From Anaeromyxobacter sp. Fw109-5 (GTDB taxonomy: Bacteria; Myxococcota; Myxococcia; Myxococcales; Anaeromyxobacteraceae), in NCBI RefSeq assembly GCF_000017505.1, contig NC_009675.1, positions 5,150,501 to 5,214,500 on the forward strand: a stretch of 64,000 nt of DNA, read 5' to 3'. Position 1 is the stretch's first letter. Each line of letters starts with the position of its first letter. Below the pieces are notes generated by a model. The model worked only from the letters and a program-made list of their open reading frames with translations. It did not search any database and was not told where the DNA came from. A program made the translations under genes and the position numbers. Below, piece after piece: positions 54,971 to 64,000 of the stretch.

Positions 54971-56227
54971 CTACCGGTTCGCCCCCGGCGCCGTCGGATA
55001 GGGCGGGCTCGCCCCCCGCAGCCCGTTCTGCGACGTCTGCCGCAGGAACGCGCCGATGCCCCGGTAGCTGTGGAGCTTGTTCGCGTGCGCGACCACCTCC
55101 ACGTCCGCGCCCTCGAGGAGCGCGCGCGCCACCATGGCCTCGCCGAGGTCACCCACCGCGTGCAGGTCGCCGCCGCAGTACGGGCAGGACTCGGCGGACT
55201 CGACGTTCGACCCGATGGCCCGGCAGTTGTCACAGGTCCAGCCGGTCCCCTCGAAGCACTCCTCGATGACGAGCTTGTGGACCCGCCCCTGGTTCAGCGC
55301 CTCGACCACGTCGTTGGGACCGAGCACGCCGAGGCCGCCGCGCAGCGCGTGGCCGACCACCTGCTCGATGGCGTGGTGCTCGTCCTGCTTCTCGCGCTCG
55401 GCGATGGCCTGGGCGGCCCCCTTCACCACCCCGTCGCGCCGCGCGCCGTCGCCCGACTCCCACTCGCGCGGCCGCGGCAGGCGCGCCACCACCCGCTCCC
55501 GCACCCGCTCCGGCAGCTCGCGCTCGAAGGCGGCCGCGGTGCCGTTCGTGCCCACCAGCACGAGGAAGCAGTGCGGGTTCTGGTCGAAGAACGCGGTCAC
55601 CTCGCCGGCGGCGGCGCGGCGGTTCTTCTGGATGAAGCCCTCCTGGCGCCGGTCGTTCTTGTCCTGCCGCTCGTAGTAGCGCCCGGAGTGGCCGGCGGTG
55701 CCGGCGTTGAAGTTGTCCTTGTCACGGCGCGGGACGAAGCCGCGCAGGTTCGCCTCGATGGCCAGCTCGCCGAGCGAGACGTGGTAGATGTCCGCGCCCT
55801 CCTGGCTGGGCGCGACGACGATGGCCGGGGCGAAGTCGTCCTTCAGCCGCGCGAGCTGGAGGAGGTGGGGGATGGCGTCGGTGGTGAGCTCGTTCTGGAA
55901 CGACCTCCGGAAGAAGAACGGGCGCCACAGCCCGAGCGCCTCGTTCGCGAACAGCGCGAGCCCGTTCATGTCGGCCTCGTACTCCTGGCTGAGCAGCCCC
56001 GCCACGTGCTCGTGGATCCGCTTCAGCGTCCTCTCGAGTCCCTCGCGTCCGGGCGTGCCCGGCGGATAGTGGGCCAGCGTCTGGCGTACGCGCTCCTGCA
56101 CGAACAGCCGCACGCGATCGCGCTGCTGCTCGTCCCCCCAGCGGATGTCGAGATACAGGCTGACGATGGGCTCGCTGCCGCTGCGTAGGCGGGCGAGCTC
56201 GGAGAGCGTTCCGTCGAGCTCGATCAT
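54971..56227 (-). CDS. Bacterial eRF1-like protein (baeRF type)
   Basis: A 418-residue protein resembling bacterial relatives of archaeal/eukaryotic release factor eRF1 and Vms1. It starts 'LARLRSGSEPIVSLYLDIRW'. A middle domain carries 'ERQDKNDRRQEGF' in the place where eRF1 has its GGQ loop, and no GGQ is seen. A C-terminal eL30-like part holds a zinc-ribbon-like pair C-x2-C (CDNC) and C-x2-C (CPYC), followed by 'LEGADVEVVAHANKLHSYRGIGAFLR'. A role at stalled ribosomes or as a peptidyl-tRNA hydrolase is possible but unproven. ATG at 56227 follows AGGAGGAG. Confidence 0.72.
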   Translation of the reverse strand: MIELDGTLSELARLRSGSEPIVSLYLDIRWGDEQQRDRVRLFVQERVRQTLAHYPPGTPGREGLERTLKRIHEHVAGLLSQEYEADMNGLALFANEALGLWRPFFFRRSFQNELTTDAIPHLLQLARLKDDFAPAIVVAPSQEGADIYHVSLGELAIEANLRGFVPRRDKDNFNAGTAGHSGRYYERQDKNDRRQEGFIQKNRRAAAGEVTAFFDQNPHCFLVLVGTNGTAAAFERELPERVRERVVARLPRPREWESGDGARRDGVVKGAAQAIAEREKQDEHHAIEQVVGHALRGGLGVLGPNDVVEALNQGRVHKLVIEECFEGTGWTCDNCRAIGSNVESAESCPYCGGDLHAVGDLGEAMVARALLEGADVEVVAHANKLHSYRGIGAFLRQTSQNGLRGASPPYPTAPGANR

Positions 56228-56327
56228 TCGGCTCCTCCTTGTGACTACAACGTGGACATGGCCGCGCCCGCGGCGCGCGTCGAGGCACGCTCGGGCCTCC
56301 GTTGCTCCCCGGCGCCGGACGGGTTAG

Positions 56328-57251
56328 ATGGCGGCCGTGGCCCTGCTCGACGCCCTGCGCGCGCTCACCTCCTTCTCGCCGCCGAAGACCCTCCCGGACG
56401 CGGATCCTGCGCTGCTCGCCGACGTGCTGGAGGCCCACGGCCTCGCCCCGCTCGCGTCCTACCAGCTCGAGACGACCCGGCTCGGCGCGGCGGTGCCGCA
56501 GGCGCTGCGCGAGCGCCTGCTCACCAGCTACCAGGGCGTCGTCAACGACAACGTCCTCAAGCTCGTGACCCTCCGGAACGTGCTGCGCGAGGCGCCCGAC
56601 GTGCCGGTGGTGCTGCTCGGCGGCGCCGCCTACGTCGACTGGCTCTATCCGCACATGGCGTTTCGGCCGGTGGGCGAGCTGCGCGTCGCCATCCGCCCCG
56701 AGGACCGGCGCCGGCTGGAGGGGGCGGCAGGGGCGCTCGCGGTGGAGCGCACCGACCACGACGGCCGGACGGCCGTGCTGAGCGACGGCCGGATCGCCAT
56801 CGGCGTGCAGGACGCGCTCTGGCCGGGCGGCCCGGCCGAGGGACCGCTCTTCGAGCGCGGCCGGCCGTACCGGGCGTTCGGTCCGTGCGCCGCGCGCCCC
56901 TCGTCCGAGGACGCCCTCCTCGCCACGCTCGCGGAGCAGGCGGGCATGGGGATGCTCGCCCCGCTCGTCACGTTCGTCGACCTGCGCGAGCTGCTCCGCC
57001 TGCCGCTCGACGCCGAGTACGTGCTCTCGCGCGCCGCCTCGCTGCACCTCTCCCGCGCCCTGCACGGCGCGACCCTGCTCGCGGCGCACTTCTTCCCCGA
57101 GGTGGCCGACGCCGCCGCGCGGCTGCGGCCCGCGCTCGGCCTCGCCGAGCGCGTGGCGGTCGAGCGCGTGGTGGACGCCGCGAAGGACCCGGCCCGGCTG
57201 AGACACCTGCGCGGCGCCGACGCTGCGGCGAGGCTCGTCGTCGCGCCGTAG
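56328..57251 (+). CDS. Nucleotidyltransferase-fold protein, apparently degenerate
   Basis: A 307-residue protein similar to the large nucleotidyltransferase family often found in polysaccharide loci. Helical N-terminal region ('LLADVLEAHGLAPLASYQL'), then 'VPVVLLGGAAYVDWLYPHMAFRPVGELRVAIRPEDRRRL'. In active members the Gly-Gly segment is followed by a D-x-D-like pair; here the matching place reads GELRVAI, so metal-dependent catalysis is doubtful. Start ATG at 56328. It lies in front of ugd on the same strand, about 98 bases away. Function unknown. Confidence 0.6.
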   Translation: MAAVALLDALRALTSFSPPKTLPDADPALLADVLEAHGLAPLASYQLETTRLGAAVPQALRERLLTSYQGVVNDNVLKLVTLRNVLREAPDVPVVLLGGAAYVDWLYPHMAFRPVGELRVAIRPEDRRRLEGAAGALAVERTDHDGRTAVLSDGRIAIGVQDALWPGGPAEGPLFERGRPYRAFGPCAARPSSEDALLATLAEQAGMGMLAPLVTFVDLRELLRLPLDAEYVLSRAASLHLSRALHGATLLAAHFFPEVADAAARLRPALGLAERVAVERVVDAAKDPARLRHLRGADAAARLVVAP

Positions 57252-57348
57252 CGCGTCGCTCCAGCGCCCTCGCCGCAGGCTCGCAGCGCCGCTCGTCGGA
57301 CGGCCTCCCCGTGCTAATCTCCCGCCGTTTTCCGCACGGGGGACGTCC

Positions 57349-58665
57349 ATGCGCATCGCCGTCGTCGGCACGGGCTACGTCGGGCTCGTCACCGGCACCT
57401 GCTTCGCCGAGACCGGTCACACCGTCGCCTGCCTGGACGTGGACGCGCGCAAGATCGAGACGCTGCGCGCCGGGGGGATCCCCATCTACGAGCCCGGCCT
57501 GGAGGAGCTCGTCCGGCGCAACGCCAAGGAGCGGCGGCTCACCTTCACCACCTCCTACGCCGAGGCCCTGGAGGGCGCCGAGGTGGCGTTCATCGCCGTC
57601 GGCACGCCGCCGGGCGAGAACGGGGAGGCGGACCTCCAGTACGTGCTCGCCGCCGCCGAGGAGATCGGGCGGAACCTCACCCGCTCCTGCGTGGTGGTGG
57701 ACAAGAGCACCGTGCCGGTGGGGAGCGCCGAGAAGGTGGCCGAGGTGCTGGGCCGCGTCTCGAAGCACCCCTTCGACGTGGTCTCGAACCCCGAGTTCCT
57801 CAAGGAAGGCGCCGCCATCGAGGACTTCATGCGGCCCGACCGCGTGGTCGTGGGCGTCGCCTCCGAGCGCGGCCGCGCCGTCATGGCCGAGCTGTACGCG
57901 CCCTTCGTCCGCGCCGAGCAGCCGGTGCTCTTCATGGACCTGCGCTCCGCCGAGCTCACCAAGTACGCCGCCAACGCCATGCTCGCGACGCGCATCTCGT
58001 TCATGAACGAGATGGCCGCGCTCTGCGAGCGGCTCGGCGCCGACGTGGACCAGGTGCGCCGCGGCATCGGCTCCGACAAGCGCATCGGCCACCCGTTCCT
58101 CTTCCCCGGCGTGGGCTTCGGCGGCTCCTGCTTCCCCAAGGACGTGCGCGCCGTCATGACCATGGCCCGCCACGTGGGCCTCGACTTCGACCTGCTCCGC
58201 TCCGTCGAGCGCGTGAACGAGCGGCAGAAGCGCTGGCTCGTGGAGAAGGCCACCAAGCACTTCGGCTCGCTCGGCGGCAAGACCATCGCGGTGTGGGGCC
58301 TCGCCTTCAAGCCCAAGACCGACGACATGCGCGAGGCGCCGTCGATCAGCGTCGTCGAGGGGCTCCTCGGCGGCGGCGCGAAGGTGCGCGCCTACGACCC
58401 GGTCGCCTCCGGCGTGGCCGCGCGCCTCTTCGACGGCCGCGGCGTGGTCCTCGCCGACGACCCCTACGCCGCGGCGGAGGGCGCCGACGCGCTCCTGCTC
58501 GTCACCGAGTGGAACGAGTTCCGCCAGCCCGACGTGGCGCGGCTCAAGAAGACCATGCGCAACCAGGTGCTCCTCGACGGCCGGAACATCTGGGACGCGG
58601 CGAAGCTCCGCGCGGCGGGGTTCACGTACTACGGGGTGGGGCGGAACGCGGCGGACGCGACCTGA
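57349..58665 (+). CDS. ugd: UDP-glucose 6-dehydrogenase
   Basis: A 438-residue enzyme oxidising UDP-glucose to UDP-glucuronate with NAD+. The N-terminal loop is VGTGYVGLVTG, followed by 'VGTPPGENGEADLQYV', 'KSTVPVG', 'NPEFLKEGAAIEDFMRPDRVVVG' and 'GVGFGGSCFPKD' with the catalytic Cys. The C-terminal domain has 'VWGLAFKPKTDDMREAPSI'. It supplies uronic acid for polysaccharide. Start ATG at 57349 after GGGGGACGTCC. It is convergent with the following GT2 gene. Confidence 0.95.
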   Translation: MRIAVVGTGYVGLVTGTCFAETGHTVACLDVDARKIETLRAGGIPIYEPGLEELVRRNAKERRLTFTTSYAEALEGAEVAFIAVGTPPGENGEADLQYVLAAAEEIGRNLTRSCVVVDKSTVPVGSAEKVAEVLGRVSKHPFDVVSNPEFLKEGAAIEDFMRPDRVVVGVASERGRAVMAELYAPFVRAEQPVLFMDLRSAELTKYAANAMLATRISFMNEMAALCERLGADVDQVRRGIGSDKRIGHPFLFPGVGFGGSCFPKDVRAVMTMARHVGLDFDLLRSVERVNERQKRWLVEKATKHFGSLGGKTIAVWGLAFKPKTDDMREAPSISVVEGLLGGGAKVRAYDPVASGVAARLFDGRGVVLADDPYAAAEGADALLLVTEWNEFRQPDVARLKKTMRNQVLLDGRNIWDAAKLRAAGFTYYGVGRNAADAT

Positions 58666-58671
58666 CGCGAG

Positions 58672-59682
58672 CTACGCGGAGCCCGCGCTTCCGCGCCGCG
58701 CGGGGTCCGACGCGCTGCGCGAGTATGCGCCGTTTCGCTCCCTCTTCAGCACGAACTTCGGGAGCGCCGCCCGGAACGTGTTCCTGAGCAGGTACTCGCC
58801 AAGGATGCCGAGTGAGAACGACTGCAGCCCCGAGAAGATCGAAAGGGCGATCATCATGCTCGACCAGCCGGGAACGGTACGCCCGGTAGCGCTGCCCCAC
58901 AGGACGAAGGCGGACAGTCCGGCCGCGAAGAGGATGGAGACCAGGCCGACCGCCATCGAGAGCCGCAACGGGACGTCCGAGTAGCGGACCAGCCCTCCCA
59001 GCGCGAGCGACCACATTTTCCGCGAAGTGAAACGCGACTCGCGCCGCGCGAAGCGCTGGTCGTACGGCACCACGGTCCCTCCGGGTGCGAGCCAGGCGGC
59101 GAAGACGCGGGTCGAACCGCAACCCGGCAGGAAGTCGCGAACCTGACGGAGGAGGTCGCCGTCCCAGAGCTTGAAGTCCGCCATGCCCGGCGCGATCTGC
59201 AGGCCGGACAGCGTGCGCATCGTGCGGTAATAGCCGGCGCTCGTGGCTCGCTTCCAGGCCGTGAGCGCGGCATTCGGGCGCCGCGCCGTGTGAACGATGG
59301 AATCCCCCGCAAGCCAGCAGTCGACGAGCCTGGGCACGATCTCGATCGGATGCTCGCCGTCGGCGTCCATCGTGATCGCGAAGTCCCCATCGCGACTCGC
59401 CTCGACGAGGCCGGCCACCAACGCGGCTTGGTGGCCGAAGTTCCGCGCCAGCGAGAGGAGCCGTAGGTCCACGCCAGGGGGCTGCGGCTCCCGAGCGAGG
59501 CGCTCGACGGTCTCGCCCGTCGCGTCGAGCGAGCCGTCGTCGACGATCAGTATCGTGAACGCGCCGCCGTGCTCCGCGGCGAGGCGGCTCATCGCAGACG
59601 CGAGCTCTCGGACGAAGGCAGTGATTCCGGCCTCCTCGTTGAAGGCCGGCACGACGACGTACCCTCGAAATTGCTCCCTCAC
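58672..59682 (-). CDS. Glycosyltransferase family 2, ArnC/GtrB-like
   Basis: A 336-residue enzyme starting 'FRGYVVVPAFNEEAGITAFV'. The GT2 domain has 'ILIVDDGSLDATGETV', 'LSLARNFGHQAALVAGL' and DADGEHP with the metal-binding DxD. Two membrane helices near the C-terminus ('LSMAVGLVSILFAAGLSAFVLWG' and 'MIALSIFSGLQSFSLGILGEYLLRN') match the ArnC/GtrB group, which transfers sugars onto undecaprenyl phosphate. GTG at 59682 overlaps the methyltransferase stop in a GTGA. Likely partner of the GT-C-like membrane protein encoded beyond. Confidence 0.87.
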   Translation of the reverse strand: MREQFRGYVVVPAFNEEAGITAFVRELASAMSRLAAEHGGAFTILIVDDGSLDATGETVERLAREPQPPGVDLRLLSLARNFGHQAALVAGLVEASRDGDFAITMDADGEHPIEIVPRLVDCWLAGDSIVHTARRPNAALTAWKRATSAGYYRTMRTLSGLQIAPGMADFKLWDGDLLRQVRDFLPGCGSTRVFAAWLAPGGTVVPYDQRFARRESRFTSRKMWSLALGGLVRYSDVPLRLSMAVGLVSILFAAGLSAFVLWGSATGRTVPGWSSMMIALSIFSGLQSFSLGILGEYLLRNTFRAALPKFVLKRERNGAYSRSASDPARRGSAGSA

Positions 59683-60542
59683 GCCTGCCCCCGTGTGGCG
59701 ATGACGAGCTGAATGTCCCACAGGTTCAGGTACAGCGGGAAGGTCCAGGGCAGGTTCCAGCCATCCGCTCGCTGACGCGGGTCCATGCCGAGTGCGCGCG
59801 CATATTCGAGCAAAGGACGGTAGTAGCCGAACGAAGCGTGATGACGGACGGTGAAGCCTCTCGAGGCGAGGTAATGCTCGAGCGAGCGGCGCGTCGGGTA
59901 GTTCAGGTGCGTGGGAGGGTGGAACTGACGCCAGCGCGTTCCACGGATCTTCGCGACGAAGCTGCTCGCATCGACCGTGGACAGGGCGACCGTCACGTCG
60001 GGAGACGCGTGGGCGAGGACGGCGTCGAGCTCCCGGGCGGGATGCGGGAGGTGTTCCCACACGTCCCAGGCAACCACCACGGTCGGCTCGAGCGATGCAA
60101 TCGCCGCACTCGCTCCCGGGTCCGAGGGCGACAGCACCTCGAGTCCGCGTCGGGTGGCGATCTCCCGGCAGTACGCCGACGGCTCTATGCCCAGGTGGCA
60201 CGTCACGCCTGCGGCGCGCGCGACGCGCAGGAACTCCCCGGTGGCGCACCCGATCTCGAGCAAGCGCATGTCCTCCGGACGTCGCCCGCTGCGCCGGGCG
60301 AGGAGCTCCAGCTTGCGCGTGAAGTTGCGCACGTGCGACGCGTGCGCAGCGTCGTACGCACCGTACTCCTCCCCATTGAAGTATGCCTCGCCGTACAGGG
60401 ACTCGGGGTCGAGCCCCGGCGCCGGGGTGAACGACCACCCGCCGCAGGCATCGCACCGATCAAGCCCTGGAGCGCCGTGTACCGGAGAGCGCGTCGCCAG
60501 CGAGGCGCAGTTGTCGCAAGGCGCTTTGGTTGTGTCCGCCAT
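59679..60542 (-). CDS. Class I SAM-dependent methyltransferase with N-terminal zinc site
   Basis: A 287-residue protein. Residues near the N-terminus hold two C-x2-C pairs (CDNC and CDAC), likely a zinc site as in sugar or lipid methyltransferases of surface-glycan loci. The core has 'MRLLEIGCATGEFLRVARAAGV' (SAM loop) and 'VVVAWDVWEHLPHPARELD'. ATG at 60542 is chosen (GGGGTCCGG before it); an upstream start at 60569 is possible. It overlaps the GT2 gene by four bases, so it probably modifies the sugar or lipid that enzyme handles. Confidence 0.78.
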   Translation of the reverse strand: MADTTKAPCDNCASLATRSPVHGAPGLDRCDACGGWSFTPAPGLDPESLYGEAYFNGEEYGAYDAAHASHVRNFTRKLELLARRSGRRPEDMRLLEIGCATGEFLRVARAAGVTCHLGIEPSAYCREIATRRGLEVLSPSDPGASAAIASLEPTVVVAWDVWEHLPHPARELDAVLAHASPDVTVALSTVDASSFVAKIRGTRWRQFHPPTHLNYPTRRSLEHYLASRGFTVRHHASFGYYRPLLEYARALGMDPRQRADGWNLPWTFPLYLNLWDIQLVIATRGQA

Positions 60543-60734
60543 TCCGGACCCCGTGAGGTGGACCGGCACGCCTCGCCGGAAGTGAAGTGGCTCTTATCGC
60601 CCGGCGTTCCCCCGTGTCAATTCGACCGTCCTCCCGCGGCCGTGTTCGTTGCCACGTTCCTGGAGTCACGGGCATAATCGGGGCGCCGCGCGACCAATCG
60701 GTCGCGGGCCTTCCTCCCCCGAAGCCGAGGCGGC

Positions 60735-62174
60735 ATGTCCCTCATTCGCCTGCGCGTCCCCGCGGTCCTCGCGCTGCTCGTCGCCACTTGCTACGCGAGC
60801 GTCCTCGCGACCTACGGATTCGCCGACGACTTCACGGTGCTCGAGGCCGCCGTGCTGCGGCTGGCCAGCGTGAAGCACGAGGTCATCGCTGGGGGACGCC
60901 CGACGTTTGCCTTCATCCTGGACGCCAGCTTCCGGTGGGCAGGGACTGTCGAGCGGCTCGCCTGGCTCCGCGCGGCGGGGGTGTCCGGCATCGCGATGCT
61001 CGCGTGCCTCGTGTACCTCCAGCTCATACGGCGCGGCTGGTCGCGACTCGAGGCGTTTAGTATCGCGCTCGCCATCGTCGCCATGCCAGCGTTTCGCCTC
61101 GTCGCGTTCTGGGCCACGGGTGCCGCCTTCCCCTTCGCCGCCGTACTGGGAGCGCTGTCCTTTCTCCTTGCCGAACGCGCCACCCTCAGCGAGGGCTCGC
61201 GCCGCGCCGCCGCGTTTGCCGGCGCGTACCTGCTCCTCGTGCTCGCCCTATCGATCTACCAACCGGCGGCGATGTTCTTCTGCGCCATGGCGGCGATCGC
61301 CTTCTTCAGTCCACAGCCGCGAACGTCGCTGCGACTGCTCCTCGGCGCCGGAGCCGTCTTCGCAGCCGGAGCGCTGACGGCGCTCGCCCTCGCCCGGGTG
61401 GGCTCGGCGATCTTTCCGGTGCTCCCCGCGTCGCGGACCACTCTCTCCCTCGATGTCCCCGCCAAGTTGCTCTGGTTCGTGCGCGGCGCCCTCGTGGACG
61501 TGTTCCATTACTGGGCTCCCGGCCACGTTCCCAAGTTGGCCCTGACCGTGGGGCTCGTCGTCGCTGGGGGCTGTGCGGCGTACCTCGCCCGGGAGCGTCG
61601 CTCGGTCGTCCTCGGTCTTGGCGTCGCCTCCTGCCTGCTCATCGCGAGCTACGCCCCCAACCTGGCTGCGGCGGAGAGCTGGAGTGCCTACCGGACCCAG
61701 ATCGCCCTCGGCTCCGTCGCTGTCCTCCTCGCGGCGGTGGCGATCAAGGGGTACGCGTCGTTGATCCCGGGCCGGTGCGCTACCGCGGTCGCGCGCGGGA
61801 CCCTCGCCCTCCTCGCGGCCTGCTCGCTCCTCGCGGCAGCGCGATACACCCACGTCACGCTCGTGGGGCCCGCGGCGACCGAATTGCGCTGGCTCAAGGC
61901 CGAGCTCGCTCCCGAGCGTGTCGCAGGACACGATGGAGTGCGCGTGATCGCAGCGCACTGGTACGACCACATTGCCCCGGAGGTTCACTACGACGAGATC
62001 GGAATTCCTTCGCTCGCACGGGCCTGGTCAGCCCGGGGCTTTGCAGCATCCGTGCTCCGCGAAGCGGGGCGTTCCGACATCGTCGTCGACGCGGTGGAAC
62101 CCGATCCCGAGCCCACGCCTGCGCCCGCCGGCACCCTCGTCATCGACGGACGGATGATTCGCGCGCTGCGCTGA
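60735..62174 (+). CDS. GT-C-like polytopic membrane protein
   Basis: A 479-residue protein with about 10-11 hydrophobic segments and a short C-terminal soluble domain. After the first helix comes 'ATYGFADDFTVLEAAVL'; an acidic pair at this place is typical of GT-C glycosyltransferases, where it binds the lipid-linked donor. It resembles GtrII-like glucosyltransferases in layout but I cannot name it. It diverges from the methyltransferase/GT2 pair, and the GT2 enzyme could make the polyprenyl-linked sugar it would use. The pairing is inference. Confidence 0.65.
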   Translation: MSLIRLRVPAVLALLVATCYASVLATYGFADDFTVLEAAVLRLASVKHEVIAGGRPTFAFILDASFRWAGTVERLAWLRAAGVSGIAMLACLVYLQLIRRGWSRLEAFSIALAIVAMPAFRLVAFWATGAAFPFAAVLGALSFLLAERATLSEGSRRAAAFAGAYLLLVLALSIYQPAAMFFCAMAAIAFFSPQPRTSLRLLLGAGAVFAAGALTALALARVGSAIFPVLPASRTTLSLDVPAKLLWFVRGALVDVFHYWAPGHVPKLALTVGLVVAGGCAAYLARERRSVVLGLGVASCLLIASYAPNLAAAESWSAYRTQIALGSVAVLLAAVAIKGYASLIPGRCATAVARGTLALLAACSLLAAARYTHVTLVGPAATELRWLKAELAPERVAGHDGVRVIAAHWYDHIAPEVHYDEIGIPSLARAWSARGFAASVLREAGRSDIVVDAVEPDPEPTPAPAGTLVIDGRMIRALR

Positions 62175-62202
62175 GGAGAACGGCGGGACGGTTCCGAGGG
62201 CG

Positions 62203-62898
62203 CTACACCCGCGGGTTCTTCCCCCTCGACAGCACCAGCACGACGCCCGCGACCTCCTCGACCACGTACTCGAGGCGGCGGGCCACGTCGAGCTCCTCCA
62301 GCACCTTCTGGCGGGACTCGGGGTCCGAGACCACCGCGGCGCCGACCAGGTCCACGACGGCGGACGCGTCGGTCATCTGCGCCACCGCCTCGGCGAGCTG
62401 CGGCGCGCCCGATTCGCTGGGGAGGCGGGTGGAGAGCTCGTAGACGAGCTGGCGGAGCGCCTCGAGCTGCGAGGCGAGCGCGGCGGCGCCGGCCGGCGGC
62501 CAGCGCTCCTCGAGGATCTCCGCCCTCCACTCGCGGTACATGGCGCCCGGGGGGAGCTCCTCGACGAGCCGCACGCGGGCCAGCCCGCGCACGATGATGT
62601 CGTAGCGGCCGTCGGGGTACTCCTGCTCCGACTCGATGAACCCGGCGCCGCAGATCGGCTTGAGCGGCGGCCGGAGCTGCTGCGCGTCCGCCTTGTGGAG
62701 CAGGGCGGGGACGGCGACCACGCGATCCCCCGCGAGCGCGTCCTTCACGAGCGCCTTGTAGCGCGGCTCGAAGATGTGAAACGGCGTGGGCGTCCCGGGG
62801 AGGACGGCCACGCCGTAGAGGGGGAACACCTTGAGGCCGGCGGCGCTCGCGCGCGCGAGCGCCGCCCACTTCCCCTGCGGAGCGATGCGCTCCGCCAT
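62203..62898 (-). CDS. Lon substrate-binding (N-terminal) domain protein
   Basis: A 231-residue protein matching the LON substrate-binding domain alone: 'LKVFPLYGVAVLPGTPTPFHIFEPRYKALVKDAL' and 'GRYDIIVRGLARVRLVEEL'. It lacks the AAA+ and protease domains, so it is a stand-alone member; these may bind unfolded protein or regulate Lon. The helical C-terminal third ('QMTDASAVVDLVGAAVVSDPESRQKVLEELDVARRLEYV') is as in the family. ATG at 62898. It lies 19 bases after the pyrophosphatase gene and may be co-transcribed with it. Confidence 0.85.
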   Translation of the reverse strand: MAERIAPQGKWAALARASAAGLKVFPLYGVAVLPGTPTPFHIFEPRYKALVKDALAGDRVVAVPALLHKADAQQLRPPLKPICGAGFIESEQEYPDGRYDIIVRGLARVRLVEELPPGAMYREWRAEILEERWPPAGAAALASQLEALRQLVYELSTRLPSESGAPQLAEAVAQMTDASAVVDLVGAAVVSDPESRQKVLEELDVARRLEYVVEEVAGVVLVLSRGKNPRV

Positions 62899-62917
62899 CG
62901 CTACCGGACCGCCATCG

Positions 62918-64000
<1,083 letters not shown>

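Overview
The window is a GC-rich (roughly 70% or more) bacterial chromosome segment with dense, mostly well-coded genes. Gene content and style (response regulators with a DUF4388 domain, DUF4175 and MoxR/DUF58/BatA blocks, HNH proteins of the DUF222-like kind, many GTG starts and 4-base ATGA/GTGA overlaps) suggest a delta-proteobacterium/Myxococcota, most like Anaeromyxobacter. That assignment is inference; no rRNA or other marker gene is present. No tRNA, rRNA or CRISPR was seen.

Layout. 1-9000: a DUF2332 protein; a shortened ATP-sulfurylase-like gene behind a short ORF with a Cys-Met-Cys run and alternative hairpins; an SDR and an MFS transporter, divergent across a hexanucleotide repeat; an IS4-type transposase relic beside an orphan hydrophobic ORF; a SnoaL protein; an ECF41/SigJ-like sigma gene broken by one extra base; a lipoprotein. 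9000-11400: sulfate-binding protein plus porin, ending in a hairpin shared with the convergent liv operon. 11377-16136: complete branched-chain amino-acid ABC operon (livK-H-M-G-F). 16255-18826: response regulator and ABHD18-like hydrolase. 18886-29337: a minus-strand block with DUF4175 protein, HExxH peptidase, MoxR, DUF58, BatA-like VWA protein and NagZ. 29527-31066: ECF sigma, zinc-finger anti-sigma and a secreted protein.

31080-62174 is mainly a surface-polysaccharide locus: Wzc-like kinase/copolymerase, Wza-like exporter, Wzb-like phosphatase, an MsbA-like ABC exporter, a WecA-like initiating transferase, several glycosyltransferases, a Wzy-like polymerase/ligase, a Wzx-like flippase, and nucleotide-sugar enzymes (GDP-fucose synthase, GMD, RfbB, Ugd). 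Genes at about 42-48 kb are visibly poorer in GC, as often seen for acquired O-antigen/EPS genes. A sulfite/nitrite reductase, an HNH protein and a bacterial eRF1-like protein sit inside this region. The window closes with a Lon-substrate-binding-domain protein and the 3' part of a membrane pyrophosphatase.

The strongest non-routine signals are: (1) a putative cysteine-sensing leader/attenuator before the ATP-sulfurylase-like gene; (2) a near-identical 14-bp palindrome before the sulfate-binding-protein gene and the sulfite-reductase gene, suggesting a sulfur regulon; (3) a dispersed REP-like palindrome family (about a dozen copies) that enters or ends three coding regions in frame; (4) a variable-looking hexamer tract, with G-quadruplex potential, between two divergent genes.
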